Positions 1-8,422 of a DNA stretch of 64,000 bases are shown here, piece after piece; position 1 is the stretch's first letter; every line of letters starts with the position of its first letter. The notes under the pieces were generated by a model. The model ran no database searches. It was not told the origin of the DNA and saw only the letters and a program-made list of their open reading frames with translations. Made by a program: the position numbers and the translations under genes. The stretch is taken from assembly GCA_032251515.1 (NCBI GenBank), contig JAVVDU010000007.1:18789-82788 (forward strand), written 5' to 3'. Origin of the DNA: Carthagonibacter sp032251515. Lineage in GTDB: Bacteria > Gemmatimonadota > Gemmatimonadetes > Palauibacterales > Palauibacteraceae.

Positions 1-165
1 GACCTCGACGGGCAGGCCACTCAGGCGGCTCGTGTCGCTCGTCGCCCGGACGGTGCAGCGCACCCGCAGGCCGGCCCGGCACAGGGCCTCGGCGACGTGG
101 CTGCCGAGGAATCCCGTGCCGCCGGTCAGGAGCACGGTGCGGCCGTCGGCCTTTTCACTGGACAC
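1..165 (-). CDS. NAD-dependent epimerase/dehydratase (SDR), N-terminal part; candidate ceramide reductase CerR
   Basis: Only the first 55 codons are inside the window; the gene runs off the left edge. The visible residues form the start of an extended short-chain dehydrogenase: a beta strand followed by the Rossmann motif TGGTGFLGSHV, an alpha helix, and RVRCTVR, where basic residues would suit binding of the NADP phosphate. The GTG start at 165 lies 29 nt downstream of the acyltransferase stop, so the gene is last of a leftward run with serine palmitoyltransferase. In the known bacterial ceramide pathway an epimerase-family enzyme (CerR) reduces the 3-keto group, and the neighbours point to that role. 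From these residues alone it could be any sugar or steroid epimerase. Confidence 0.85.
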   Translation of the reverse strand, partial: MSSEKADGRTVLLTGGTGFLGSHVAEALCRAGLRVRCTVRATSDTSRLSGLPVEV

Positions 166-194
166 GGGTCGCGGTGGGCGGATGGGAGCCGGTT

Positions 195-1340
195 TCACAG
201 CGGACGGTCGTAGACGCGGTAGCGTTTGTAGGCCCGCGCCCCGATGCGCTCGAGCGGCTTCAGCATGGACAGGTTGTCCTCCAGGACCCACGAGAACTCG
301 CCGGACTCCACGCCGCGCGCCGTTCCGTGCCGGAAGATCGCCATGATGAGCAGGCTGTCGATCCCCTGGCCCCGCTCCTCCGGCAGCACCCCCAGCGTCA
401 GCACGCGCGCGAAGTCGATGCCGCGGAGGTGCCAGAGGATCTTCAGGAGCCCGAACGGGAACAGCCGCCCCCGGGCGTGCCGCAGGGCCCGGTTGTAGTC
501 GAGCAGCCAGAGCGTGAAGCCCACGGGCGCGCCGCCCCGTTCGGCGAACAGCACCTGCTCGGGCACGCGGGCCAGCAGCCGCTTCAGCTCCTTCGCCATG
601 TGGGCGATCTCGGCGTCCGTCATCGGGACGAAGCCCCAGTTCCTCTCCCAGCTGCGGTTGTACAGCTCCCGGACCCGCTCGAGCTCGGCCTCGAAGTCCC
701 TCATCCGCAGGGGCCGGATCGTCACGCCGAGGCGTTCGGAGAGACGGCGCTCCATCTGGACGAGCCGGTCGGGGGGCACGTTCGAGTCCAGCGTGAAGGC
801 CAGGAGGTCCTTCGCCTTCGTGAACCCCGCCCCCTCGACCAGGTCGACGTACCAGGGCGGGTTCCACGGCATCATCACCGCCGGGGGCCGCCCGAACCCT
901 TCCACCAGCAGGCCCACTTCCTCGTTGGTCGAGAACGACGCCGGGCCGCGCATCGTGTCGAGCCCCCGCTCGCGCAGCCAGGCCCCCGCGGCGTCGAACA
1001 GGGCGGCGGCCACCGCGGGATCGTCCTCGCAGGCGAAGAAGCCGAAGAAGCCGGTCCGGTCGTCGTGGAACGCCGTGTGGTTACGGTTGTGGATCGCCGC
1101 GATGCGGCCGGCGGGCCGTCCGTCCGCGTATGCCACGAACGGCCGGACCTCGGAGTGCTCGTGGAACGGGTGCGCGCGCGGATCGAACATCTTCCGCACG
1201 TCGTGCAGCAGGGGCGCCACGAAGTCCGGGTCGTCGCCGTGCAGGCGTCCGGGCAGGTGGAGGAAGTCCCGGAAGGCGGAGCGGCCCTCGGCCGGCTCGA
1301 CGCGGACGCCGGCGCCGGGCCTCGCAGGCCCGCCGCTCAC
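195..1340 (-). CDS. bcerS: GNAT-fold acyltransferase of the YghO/bacterial ceramide synthase type
   Basis: A 381-residue protein in which the C-terminal half resembles a GNAT acyltransferase: VLTLGVLPEERGQGIDSLL fits the acyl-CoA pyrophosphate-binding loop (motif A) and is followed by SWVLEDNLSML, typical of GNAT motif B. The N-terminal half (about residues 20-190) resembles proteins annotated as YghO. In characterised bacterial ceramide synthesis, a protein of this type acylates 3-keto-sphinganine. The GTG start at 1340 overlaps the stop of the serine palmitoyltransferase gene by 4 nt (GTGA), indicating translational coupling, and a reductase candidate follows. I chose this start for the overlap and because the reading frame upstream lies inside the transferase gene. 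Identification as ceramide synthase rests on context plus remembered family resemblance; another lipid N-acyltransferase is possible. Confidence 0.75.
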   Translation of the reverse strand: MSGGPARPGAGVRVEPAEGRSAFRDFLHLPGRLHGDDPDFVAPLLHDVRKMFDPRAHPFHEHSEVRPFVAYADGRPAGRIAAIHNRNHTAFHDDRTGFFGFFACEDDPAVAAALFDAAGAWLRERGLDTMRGPASFSTNEEVGLLVEGFGRPPAVMMPWNPPWYVDLVEGAGFTKAKDLLAFTLDSNVPPDRLVQMERRLSERLGVTIRPLRMRDFEAELERVRELYNRSWERNWGFVPMTDAEIAHMAKELKRLLARVPEQVLFAERGGAPVGFTLWLLDYNRALRHARGRLFPFGLLKILWHLRGIDFARVLTLGVLPEERGQGIDSLLIMAIFRHGTARGVESGEFSWVLEDNLSMLKPLERIGARAYKRYRVYDRPL

Positions 1341-2518
1341 ACGACGCCGAACTGCTTGCCGACCCGCTCGAGGGTCTCGAGCACGAAGTCGAGCTGCTCG
1401 TCCGTGTGCGTGGCCATGAAGCTGGTGCGCAGCCGGCAGCGTCCCTCGGGGACGGCGGGCGGGACGACCGGGTTCGTGAACAGTCCCGCGTCGAACACCG
1501 CCCGCCACATCTGGAACGTCTTGTCCATCGGCCCGATCAGGATCGGGATGATCGGCGTCTCCGTGCACCCGATCTCGAAGCCGATGCCGCGAAGCTCGCG
1601 CTGCATGCGGCGGGTGTTCGCCCACAGGCGCTCGCGGCGCTCCGGCTCGGTCCGGATGATCTCGAGAGCCGCGAGGACCGTGGCCACCGCGGCCGGCGGC
1701 ATGCTGGCGCTGAAGATCAGGGCTCGCGCGTGGAAGCGGAGGTACTCGATCACGACGGCGTCTCCGGCCACGAAGCCGCCGATCGAAGCGAGCGACTTCG
1801 AAAACGTGCCCGTGATGAGGTCCACCTCGTCGGTGAGCCCGAAGTGCGCCGCCGTCCCCTCGCCGCTCGGGCCGAGGACGCCCAGGGAGTGCGCGTCGTC
1901 CACCAGCAGGGCCGCGTCGTAGCGCTGCACGATCGGCACGAGGGCGGGAAGGTTCGCGATGTCGCCCTCCATGCTGTACACGCCGTCGATCGCCACCAGC
2001 TTGCCCCGCTCGGCGTCCGTCGCCGCGAGCAGCTTCTCGAGATGGCCGTAGTCCTCGTGCCGGAAGCGCTCGATCGTCCCGAACCCGAGTCGGGCCCCGT
2101 CCTGGATGCAGGCGTGGTCGAGCTTGTCGAGGTAGACGGTGTCACCGCGCGCGATCAGCGCGCCGATCGTGCCGAGGTTCGTCTGGTACCCGGTGCTGAA
2201 GACGAGCGCGGCCTCCTTGCCGGTGAACGCCGCCAGCTCCTCCTCGAGACGGTCGTGCAGGTCGATGTTCCCGTTCAGGAAGCGGCTGCCCGTGTTCCCG
2301 CTGCCGTACGTCTCCAGGGCCTTACGCGAGGCCTCGAGGATCCGCGGGTCGTGCGTCAGCCCCATGTAGTTGTTGGAGCCGATCATCACCTTCGTGTGGC
2401 CGTCGATCACGACCTCGGTGTCGCGCGACTCGGTGATCTTCTGGAAGTACGGATTCAGACCCGCCTTCCGCAGGTCCCGGACCGTTGTGAAGGCGGCGCA
2501 CTTGTCGAACAGGTGCAT
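1337..2518 (-). CDS. spt: Serine palmitoyltransferase / alpha-oxoamine synthase (PLP)
   Basis: A 393-residue fold-type I PLP enzyme of the alpha-oxoamine synthase family, which condenses an acyl-CoA with an amino acid and releases CO2. Visible landmarks are YGSGNTGSRFLNG (71-83), the PLP-stacking histidine in LDHACI (135), the DDAHSLG motif (207-213) and the Schiff-base lysine in GTFSKSLAS (K241). Family members include KBL (glycine), BioF (alanine) and Spt (serine). The N-terminus MHLFDKCAAFTTVRDL and the neighbouring acyltransferase and epimerase favour serine palmitoyltransferase, the first step of sphingolipid synthesis, acting in the cytosol. The ATG at 2518 is the first methionine before the conserved domain. 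A promoter candidate lies at 2590-2618. KBL is the main alternative, but no threonine dehydrogenase is adjacent. Confidence 0.88.
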   Translation of the reverse strand: MHLFDKCAAFTTVRDLRKAGLNPYFQKITESRDTEVVIDGHTKVMIGSNNYMGLTHDPRILEASRKALETYGSGNTGSRFLNGNIDLHDRLEEELAAFTGKEAALVFSTGYQTNLGTIGALIARGDTVYLDKLDHACIQDGARLGFGTIERFRHEDYGHLEKLLAATDAERGKLVAIDGVYSMEGDIANLPALVPIVQRYDAALLVDDAHSLGVLGPSGEGTAAHFGLTDEVDLITGTFSKSLASIGGFVAGDAVVIEYLRFHARALIFSASMPPAAVATVLAALEIIRTEPERRERLWANTRRMQRELRGIGFEIGCTETPIIPILIGPMDKTFQMWRAVFDAGLFTNPVVPPAVPEGRCRLRTSFMATHTDEQLDFVLETLERVGKQFGVV

Positions 2519-2589
2519 GCGGTTCGACCTCTCGAGGGGATACTGGGGGCGGATCGACGCCTCGCGGCGGCGCCCCATGCCGACCCGCC

Positions 2590-2618
2590 AAGCTACCCCG
2601 GGTTTCCGGAGGCGGCAA
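2590..2618 (-). promoter_or_regulatory. Promoter candidate for the ceramide cluster
   Basis: On the minus strand TTGCCG (2613-2618) and TAGCTT (2590-2595) are separated by exactly 17 nt, about 70 nt before the spt ATG. It sits in the 223-nt divergent gap between spt and the small gene at 2742. On the plus side the gap shows only TTGACG (2665-2670) without a good -10 element. Confidence 0.5.
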
Positions 2619-2741
2619 GGAAAAGGGGCCGCGGGCGGAGCGTGTCGGGGCGCGTCGGAACGTGTTGACGAAGTGATGACGGTCCCGGCGTATCTCCTGG
2701 GGCGGTGATCGCCGGAGAGTCGCGGGAGAAAGGAGCCGGAT

Positions 2742-3332
2742 ATGGAGGCTGCCGGGACGGAGGCGCGGCCGGGGCGATCCGCGAAGTCCGCCGAGGAGGC
2801 GTGGGTCGCGGAAACCCTGGCGCTCACGCTTCGTTCGCTGTCGCTGCTGTGCGCGGCGGCGGCGGAGAGCCCCACCCGCGCGGCGCTGCGGGCCGTCCGC
2901 GACCTGGCCGACCACGCCGAGCTGTGGTCGGAGATCGGGGACGGGAAGCCGGAGCGGGCATGCGCGATGCGCGTCCGGCCGCAACGGGCGGTCCTCGAGA
3001 CCTCCGCCCTCCTGACGCGACTCCTCGCCGGCCTCGGCGGTCGCCTGCGCCACCCCGGCGTGCCGCTCGGGCCCGAGGCGCGGCGGATGGCGCTCGCCTG
3101 CGCGGCCGACTTCGATCGCCGCGCCAGGCCGGCGGAGGGGCTGCTGCGGAACGCCGAGCGGGCGGGCGGCGCGCGCGACGTGCAGCGGATGCGCGAGAGG
3201 CTCCCGTCCCTGCGCGAGTTCGCGTCGCCGCTGCGGCCGGATCGCCGGGTCCCGGAGCGGGACGCGACCGGCGACGCGCCGCGGGATGCACCTTGCCGCG
3301 GGAAGGGCCGGCGGGCATCCTCCGCGGCGTGA
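2742..3332 (+). CDS. Hypothetical helical protein coupled to an M23 lipoprotein
   Basis: A 196-residue protein I do not recognise. It is rich in alanine, arginine and leucine, predicted mostly helical, has no signal peptide or membrane segment, and has an arginine-rich, likely disordered tail from about residue 150. An AAAGGAG sequence 7 nt before the ATG supports the start. Its TGA overlaps the GTG of the next gene (GTGA at 3329-3332), so the two are probably co-translated. That coupling is the only clue to a role near the cell envelope. Coding status is supported by the ribosome-binding site and the overlap, not by homology. Confidence 0.65.
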   Translation: MEAAGTEARPGRSAKSAEEAWVAETLALTLRSLSLLCAAAAESPTRAALRAVRDLADHAELWSEIGDGKPERACAMRVRPQRAVLETSALLTRLLAGLGGRLRHPGVPLGPEARRMALACAADFDRRARPAEGLLRNAERAGGARDVQRMRERLPSLREFASPLRPDRRVPERDATGDAPRDAPCRGKGRRASSAA

Positions 3333-4402
3333 TTGCAGCCACCAGATCGATCCTGCTCGGTGCGGCCGTGCTCGTGGCGGCCGCGGGCTGTGCGACCGGC
3401 GGCGCTCCCGCTTCGCCGGCCGCCGGGCCCGGCCCCGCGGGCGCCGCGCGGCCCGCGGACGCGGCGGTCCCGGCGGATTCGGCCCGCGCGGCGGAGACCG
3501 CGGATGCGGCGGAGTCACCGCCCACGCTGCGCGATCTCGCGGCGCGGGCCCGCGCGCGGGTGGCCCGTCCCCCGGGACGTCCCATCCTGCCCTTCGGCGT
3601 GGCCTGGAGCCCGGAGCCCCGGGAGGGAGCGGCGTTCGCGGTCCGCATTCTCCAGCGCCCCTCGGGCCGCGAGCCGGCGTCGGTGGAGGGGGAGTTCGCC
3701 GGCCTGCCAGTCCGGTTCGCGCCCTGGGACGGCCAGTGGCTGGGGCTCGCCGCCGCCCCGATCGGGCGGGCGGGCGAGGAGGATCTCGTCCTGCGCTTCG
3801 CGTTCGCCGACGGGTCGGAGCGCGAGCAGCGGGTTCCCGTTCGCGTGGCGGACCGGACCTTCGCGTCCACCCGCCTCCGCGTGGCGCCGAAGTACGCCTC
3901 GCCGCCGGCCGCGGAGCTCGAGCGGATCGCGGCGGAGCGCGAGCTCGTGCGCGCCGTGCTCGATACCGCCGGGCCGGACTGGCTGTTCGACGAGCCGTTC
4001 CGGGCCCCGCGGCCGCTCGACGTGACGAGCCCGTTCGGGGTGGAGCGGCTGTTCAACGGCGAACTGCAGAGCCGTCACACCGGCCTGGACCTGCGCGGCG
4101 CGACGGGGACTCCCGTGCGGGCGGCGGCCCGGGGCAGGGTCGTGATCGCCCGGGACCTCTATTTCTCGGGCAACGGCGTGTACGTGGATCACGGACGCGG
4201 CGTCTACACCGGCTACTTCCACCTGTCGCGGATCCTCGTGAAGGAAGGGGACATCGTCGTCCCCGGCCAGGTCGTCGGCGAGGTAGGCGCCACCGGCCGG
4301 GTCACCGGCCCCCACCTGCACTGGTCCCTGTGGGTCTCGGGACAGGCTCTCGACCCGTCCAGCCTCCTCCAGCTCGAGCTTCCCGGGGACGGCACGGGCT
4401 GA
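3329..4402 (+). CDS. M23 family metallopeptidase lipoprotein (LytM/peptidoglycan endopeptidase)
   Basis: A 357-residue putative lipoprotein: a hydrophobic segment ends in LVAAAGC (Cys21), a lipobox, followed by a long Ala/Pro-rich linker to about residue 70. The C-terminal domain (about 230-345) is a LytM/M23 zinc endopeptidase with the first ligand motif RHTGLDL (HxxxD) and the second, GPHLHW (HxH). These residues normally coordinate Zn2+ and cleave peptide cross-links in peptidoglycan, so hydrolase activity rather than a mere regulatory role is plausible. The middle part (about 80-220) looks like a beta-rich accessory domain. The GTG start overlaps the previous stop by 4 nt; no alternative ATG precedes the signal peptide. 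Confidence 0.88.
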   Translation: MIAATRSILLGAAVLVAAAGCATGGAPASPAAGPGPAGAARPADAAVPADSARAAETADAAESPPTLRDLAARARARVARPPGRPILPFGVAWSPEPREGAAFAVRILQRPSGREPASVEGEFAGLPVRFAPWDGQWLGLAAAPIGRAGEEDLVLRFAFADGSEREQRVPVRVADRTFASTRLRVAPKYASPPAAELERIAAERELVRAVLDTAGPDWLFDEPFRAPRPLDVTSPFGVERLFNGELQSRHTGLDLRGATGTPVRAAARGRVVIARDLYFSGNGVYVDHGRGVYTGYFHLSRILVKEGDIVVPGQVVGEVGATGRVTGPHLHWSLWVSGQALDPSSLLQLELPGDGTG

Positions 4403-4478
4403 CTCCGCCCCTCGCTCGCTTGCCGGGCCCCGTGGCGCGGGACAGTATGCAGTCCGATCCGTTCCCGTATTCCGTGGC

Positions 4479-6134
4479 ATGGTGGCAATGACGAAGATCG
4501 CGCTCGTACTCGGTGGTGGCGTTTCCCTGGGCTCGTACATCGCGGGCACCGTGACGGAGATCCTCCGCGCACTCGCCTCCGGCGGCCCGGCCGGCCCCGT
4601 CCGCCTGCAGGTGATCACCGGCACGTCGGCGGGCGCCCTGAACGCCGCCCTCGCCGCGCGCGCCCTGACCGTGAACCCGGGCGTGGCGCCGTGGCTGGAG
4701 AAGGCGTGGGTCGACGGCGCCGACGCGGCCTGGCTGCTGAACCCCGGGCGGCGTGCGCGCGCCGGAGTCCTCGACCCCACGGTGCTCGAGGACCTCACCC
4801 GCGCACTGATCGCCGGGGGCCCGGCCTCCGACGACGCGCCCTCTTCGGCCGTCGGCGACCCACTGCGCGTCGGGGTCACGCTGGCCAGCCTGCACGGTGT
4901 CCGCTACGACTTCCGCTACGGGTTCCTGAACGACCCGGAGCGCGCCTTCGGCACGCGACGGTACGCCGACGCCATGGACTTCGAGATCCGTCCGGGCGCC
5001 GCGGCGGACCCGGCGTGGGAGCGGCTGCGCGAGGCCGCGCTCGCCTCCGCCGCGTTCCCCTTCGCCTTCCCTCCGCGCCGGATCCTGCGGCGGCAGGACG
5101 AGTACCCGGGCGGCCGTCTGCCCGGCGGCGCCGGGCGGGAGACGGAGATGTGGTACGTGGACGGCGGGCTGTTCGACGCCACCCCGCTCGGTCTCGCGAA
5201 GGACCTCGTCGAGCGGGACGCCGCGCACCGCGGCGCGGACTGGCGCTACGTCCTCGTCGAGCCGACCCTGCGCGCGAGCGGCGACGGCCGGAGCACGCGG
5301 GCGGGGGCGCCGGAGTCGGTGGCCGCGCTCGCGGCCGACCTCACGCGGGCCGTGCTCGGCCAGAGCGCCGCGCAGGATTGGATCCGCGCGAACCGGATGA
5401 ACGCGCGTCTCGAGATCCTGCACGCCCTCCTCGAACGGCTGCCCGAGATGGACGACCGGCTGACCGACCCCGACGACGTCGTGCTCGGCCGCTACGTGGG
5501 CGACCTCGCCGAGCGAGTGGCCGAGATGCACGTGGCCGCGGCGCCGACCGGCGGCGGGGAGCGCGGCGCCGATCCCGTGGTCGACGTCCTCGACCGCGAC
5601 ATCGAGCGGATCGAGGCCGACCCGCGCTACGCGGACGTTCTCGCCTCGGCAGGCTCCCGGCCCGGACGGTCCCGGCTCGCCAAGCTGATCTACGTCCTCG
5701 AGTCGGCGAGCGGCTTGCGGGACAAGGACGTACTGCCGCTCTATCTCGTGGCGCCGTCCTCGGACGACGAACTGGCGGGCGACTACCTGGGCGGGTTCGG
5801 CGGCTTCCTGCACCGCGAGTGGCGCGCCCACGACTTCCGCGCCGGACGTAGCGACGCGCGCCGGCTCCTCTCCGGCGGGCTGGCGGAGGTGTTCCCCTCC
5901 TACCGGCCCGGACCCGACCCCGAGTACGAGGTCGAGCCCGTCGAGCCGACGTGGGCGTCCGTGCCCGGCGACGCGAAGCGGCGGCTGGAGGGAGCGCTGG
6001 CGGCGGAGGCGGAGCGGCTGGTAGCCGAGGTGCGGCCCGGCCCGGTAGGTGCGGCGTTCGCCTGGGCGTGGAAGCCCGTGGTGCGGCGCTGGCTCGCCCA
6101 GCGGGCCCTGCAGGCGATCGCCTCGGCGTCCTGA
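4479..6134 (+). CDS. Patatin-like phospholipase
   Basis: A 551-residue protein with an N-terminal patatin domain: the oxyanion-hole glycine run LVLGGGVSLGSY (10-20), the nucleophile elbow GTSAGALNA with Ser50, and the catalytic Asp in YVDGGLFDATPLG. The Ser-Asp dyad normally hydrolyses acyl esters of phospholipids or glycerides. The region after about residue 250 is unlike short patatins and has several helical stretches; this longer architecture is common in bacterial patatin-related proteins. No signal peptide is seen, so it is probably cytosolic or membrane-peripheral. A second ATG at 4488 is an equally good start. It stands alone between an M23 gene and the convergent aconitase gene, 6 nt apart at their 3' ends. 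Confidence 0.88.
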   Translation: MVAMTKIALVLGGGVSLGSYIAGTVTEILRALASGGPAGPVRLQVITGTSAGALNAALAARALTVNPGVAPWLEKAWVDGADAAWLLNPGRRARAGVLDPTVLEDLTRALIAGGPASDDAPSSAVGDPLRVGVTLASLHGVRYDFRYGFLNDPERAFGTRRYADAMDFEIRPGAAADPAWERLREAALASAAFPFAFPPRRILRRQDEYPGGRLPGGAGRETEMWYVDGGLFDATPLGLAKDLVERDAAHRGADWRYVLVEPTLRASGDGRSTRAGAPESVAALAADLTRAVLGQSAAQDWIRANRMNARLEILHALLERLPEMDDRLTDPDDVVLGRYVGDLAERVAEMHVAAAPTGGGERGADPVVDVLDRDIERIEADPRYADVLASAGSRPGRSRLAKLIYVLESASGLRDKDVLPLYLVAPSSDDELAGDYLGGFGGFLHREWRAHDFRAGRSDARRLLSGGLAEVFPSYRPGPDPEYEVEPVEPTWASVPGDAKRRLEGALAAEAERLVAEVRPGPVGAAFAWAWKPVVRRWLAQRALQAIASAS

Positions 6135-6140
6135 GGTAGC

Positions 6141-8153
6141 TCAGCCGCCCCCGGCCCCGGCTTCGAAGGCGCGGATCCGCCCCGCGAACGCGGAGGCGAG
6201 CACCGTGTACGGGCTCGCCAGGTAGACCTTCCCCGGTCCGCTGCGGCCCGGGAAGTTCCGGTTGATCGAGCTCACCGTCACCTGGTCGGGCGAGCGGCTG
6301 ATCCCCGGTCCGGCGTTGATGCAGGCGCCGCACCCGGGCGCCAGGACGCGGATCCCGGCCCCGGTGAACAGGTCGTGCCACCCCTTCTCGACGGCCCAGC
6401 GCTCCACGTCGACGGACCCGTACTGGAGCCACGCCTCCACTCCGTCCGCCACCCGCCCGCCCTGGGCGGCGAAGTGCTCGACGACCCGCGCCGCCATGGC
6501 CACGTCCTCCCGCTTCGCGCCCGTGCAGGAACCGGCGTACACGATGTCGACCGGCACGTCGCCCAGTTCGGCCAGCGGGACGCCGTGCCCGGGATCGCCC
6601 GGCGTGGCGACCATGGGACCGAGCGCGTCCGCGTCGATTTCCATCGTCCACTCCCACTCGGCGTCCGGATCGCTCGCGAGGTCGCGCACCAGTCGCTCCG
6701 CCTCGGACCGTTCCATGCCGCGGCGCTCCACGAGGAAATCGGCGGTGTGCGCGTCGGGAGCGACGATGCCGGTGAAGCCGCCGATCTCGGCGACCATGTT
6801 CGTCAGGGTGGCGCGCTCGTCCACGCCCAGGGCCTCCACCGCCTCGCCGGCGAACTCGAGGATCTTCCCGATCGCCTCGCCGCCGCGCACGTAGGGGTGG
6901 CGGAGGATCTCCAGGATCAGGTCCTTGGCCGTCACGCCAGGCCGCAGTCGCCCGTCCACCCGGACGCGCACCGATGGCGGAACGCGGAGGCGCACGTCGC
7001 GCGTCGCCCAGCTGTTGACGATCGCCGTGGTGCCCACGCCGAACGCCACGCAGCCGATCGCGCCGGAGTGCGGGGTGTGCGAGTCGCTGCCGACGATCAC
7101 CTGCCCGGGGAGGGCGTACGTGTCGAGCATCATCACGTGGCAGATCGTCTCGCTGCCCGTCCGGTCGGGAAGCTCCCCGTGCAGCCGGACCCCCTGCGCG
7201 GCGGCGAACTCCCGCTGGCGGTCGTGCAGCGCGTGCGCCGCGTCGAGCAGGCCCGCCCGCTTCTTCTCCTCGGAGATCACCTGGTCGAGGAACGCGAGGT
7301 GGTCGCGGAAGAACAGGACGCTGTCGCGTTCGGCGATGGGCGCGTCCGGCCCGGCCCACTCCTCCCAGAACGTGGAGGCCATGGGAGTCACGTACTCGTG
7401 GCTGAACCGGAGGTCGCAGCGCACGAACCCCTCGTCGCCCGGCCGCACCGCGGGCACGCCCACCTCGCCGGCCGCCAGGTCCTTCACCCAGCGGCTCGCG
7501 AGGATCTTCTCGGCCAGGGTCATGGGACGGTCCGGTGGCGTCGGCACGGCTGGTACCTGGACGAGGCCCCGGCGGCGGGCCACGGCGTAGTCCAGCAGGC
7601 CGCCGAACTCGATGATGTCCCGCTCGATGCGGCCCGCGTCGCCGATGAACGTCTCGAGGGGGATTTCCTCGCCGGCCCGGATGCGGTCGAGGACGGAGAA
7701 GTCCGTGGTCGTGAGAACCCCCAGGTTCTGGCAGTTCTCGCGGTAGATCCGCTCGATGTTCTCGGCCACGACCACGCGGATGCCCGCGGCGCGCTCGGCG
7801 TACGGCGACGCCTCGCGGCTCGAGCCCTTCCCCCGCCGGCGCCCGGACACGGAGGCGACGAATCCGCCCCGGCGCACGTCGTCCCGGCCGATCGGCTGCT
7901 CGCCCCCGCAGCGCAGGCCCACGTAGGGATAGCGGCCCAGGGTCTCGTCGAAGTAGTAGCAGACCCAGGCGGGGGTGATCTCGTCGGTGCTGATGTCGTC
8001 GCGCAGCGGGATGGATGGATTCCAGTCGAGGTCCTCGCCGGCGAGCTGGCGCCGGATGAGCTCCGGGTCCTCGGTGAGGAACAGGATGCGCCCGGCGAGC
8101 CGCACGGTGTCGGGCCGGCGGCGCACCTCGCGCGTCAGCAGCACATCGGACAT
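6141..8153 (-). CDS. Aconitase family hydratase, B-type domain order without HEAT domain
   Basis: A 670-residue aconitase-superfamily enzyme. The swivel (LeuD-like) domain comes first (about 20-180, with SVSGRRRGKGSSRE as the substrate-binding loop), followed by the LeuC-like catalytic region. Iron-sulfur ligands are visible in GSCTGAKRED and PGCGACINAGPG, giving the three cysteines of a [4Fe-4S] cluster; GSDSHTPHSGA is the conserved substrate motif. This order (swivel before domains 1-3) is that of AcnB, but the roughly 160-residue N-terminal HEAT-like domain of AcnB is absent. The likely reaction is citrate-isocitrate isomerisation; homoaconitase or 2-methylcitrate dehydratase activity cannot be excluded. 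The ATG at 8153 is preferred because upstream in-frame sequence looks non-coding. Confidence 0.85.
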   Translation of the reverse strand: MSDVLLTREVRRRPDTVRLAGRILFLTEDPELIRRQLAGEDLDWNPSIPLRDDISTDEITPAWVCYYFDETLGRYPYVGLRCGGEQPIGRDDVRRGGFVASVSGRRRGKGSSREASPYAERAAGIRVVVAENIERIYRENCQNLGVLTTTDFSVLDRIRAGEEIPLETFIGDAGRIERDIIEFGGLLDYAVARRRGLVQVPAVPTPPDRPMTLAEKILASRWVKDLAAGEVGVPAVRPGDEGFVRCDLRFSHEYVTPMASTFWEEWAGPDAPIAERDSVLFFRDHLAFLDQVISEEKKRAGLLDAAHALHDRQREFAAAQGVRLHGELPDRTGSETICHVMMLDTYALPGQVIVGSDSHTPHSGAIGCVAFGVGTTAIVNSWATRDVRLRVPPSVRVRVDGRLRPGVTAKDLILEILRHPYVRGGEAIGKILEFAGEAVEALGVDERATLTNMVAEIGGFTGIVAPDAHTADFLVERRGMERSEAERLVRDLASDPDAEWEWTMEIDADALGPMVATPGDPGHGVPLAELGDVPVDIVYAGSCTGAKREDVAMAARVVEHFAAQGGRVADGVEAWLQYGSVDVERWAVEKGWHDLFTGAGIRVLAPGCGACINAGPGISRSPDQVTVSSINRNFPGRSGPGKVYLASPYTVLASAFAGRIRAFEAGAGGG

Positions 8154-8422
8154 GGTCGAACCCCCACTTCGAGTCGCCCCGCACCGGGCCGCACCCCGCA
8201 CCGGCCGGCGGGCGGGCTGACGGCCTTCCGGCCGCGGGGGGGGCGGAATCTATGCGTCCCGTCCGGCCCGGGCGAGGCGCCCCCGGCGAGGCCCCGCCGG
8301 TCGGTCCGGCGCCGAACCCGACCGGCTCGCCCGGGCCCGCGGACTCCCCTAGCTTCGATGCGGACGGGCTTCCCGGGAACCCCCGGAGCCCACCGATCCG
8401 TTCCCGCAGCGAAGGCGGTCCG
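8154..8422. other. Divergent intergenic region, aconitase / ygfZ
   Basis: This 269-nt gap separates two divergent starts. The only promoter-like element I see is TAGCTT at 8350-8355 on the plus strand, without a convincing -35 box. No repeat or RNA structure stands out. Confidence 0.4.
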
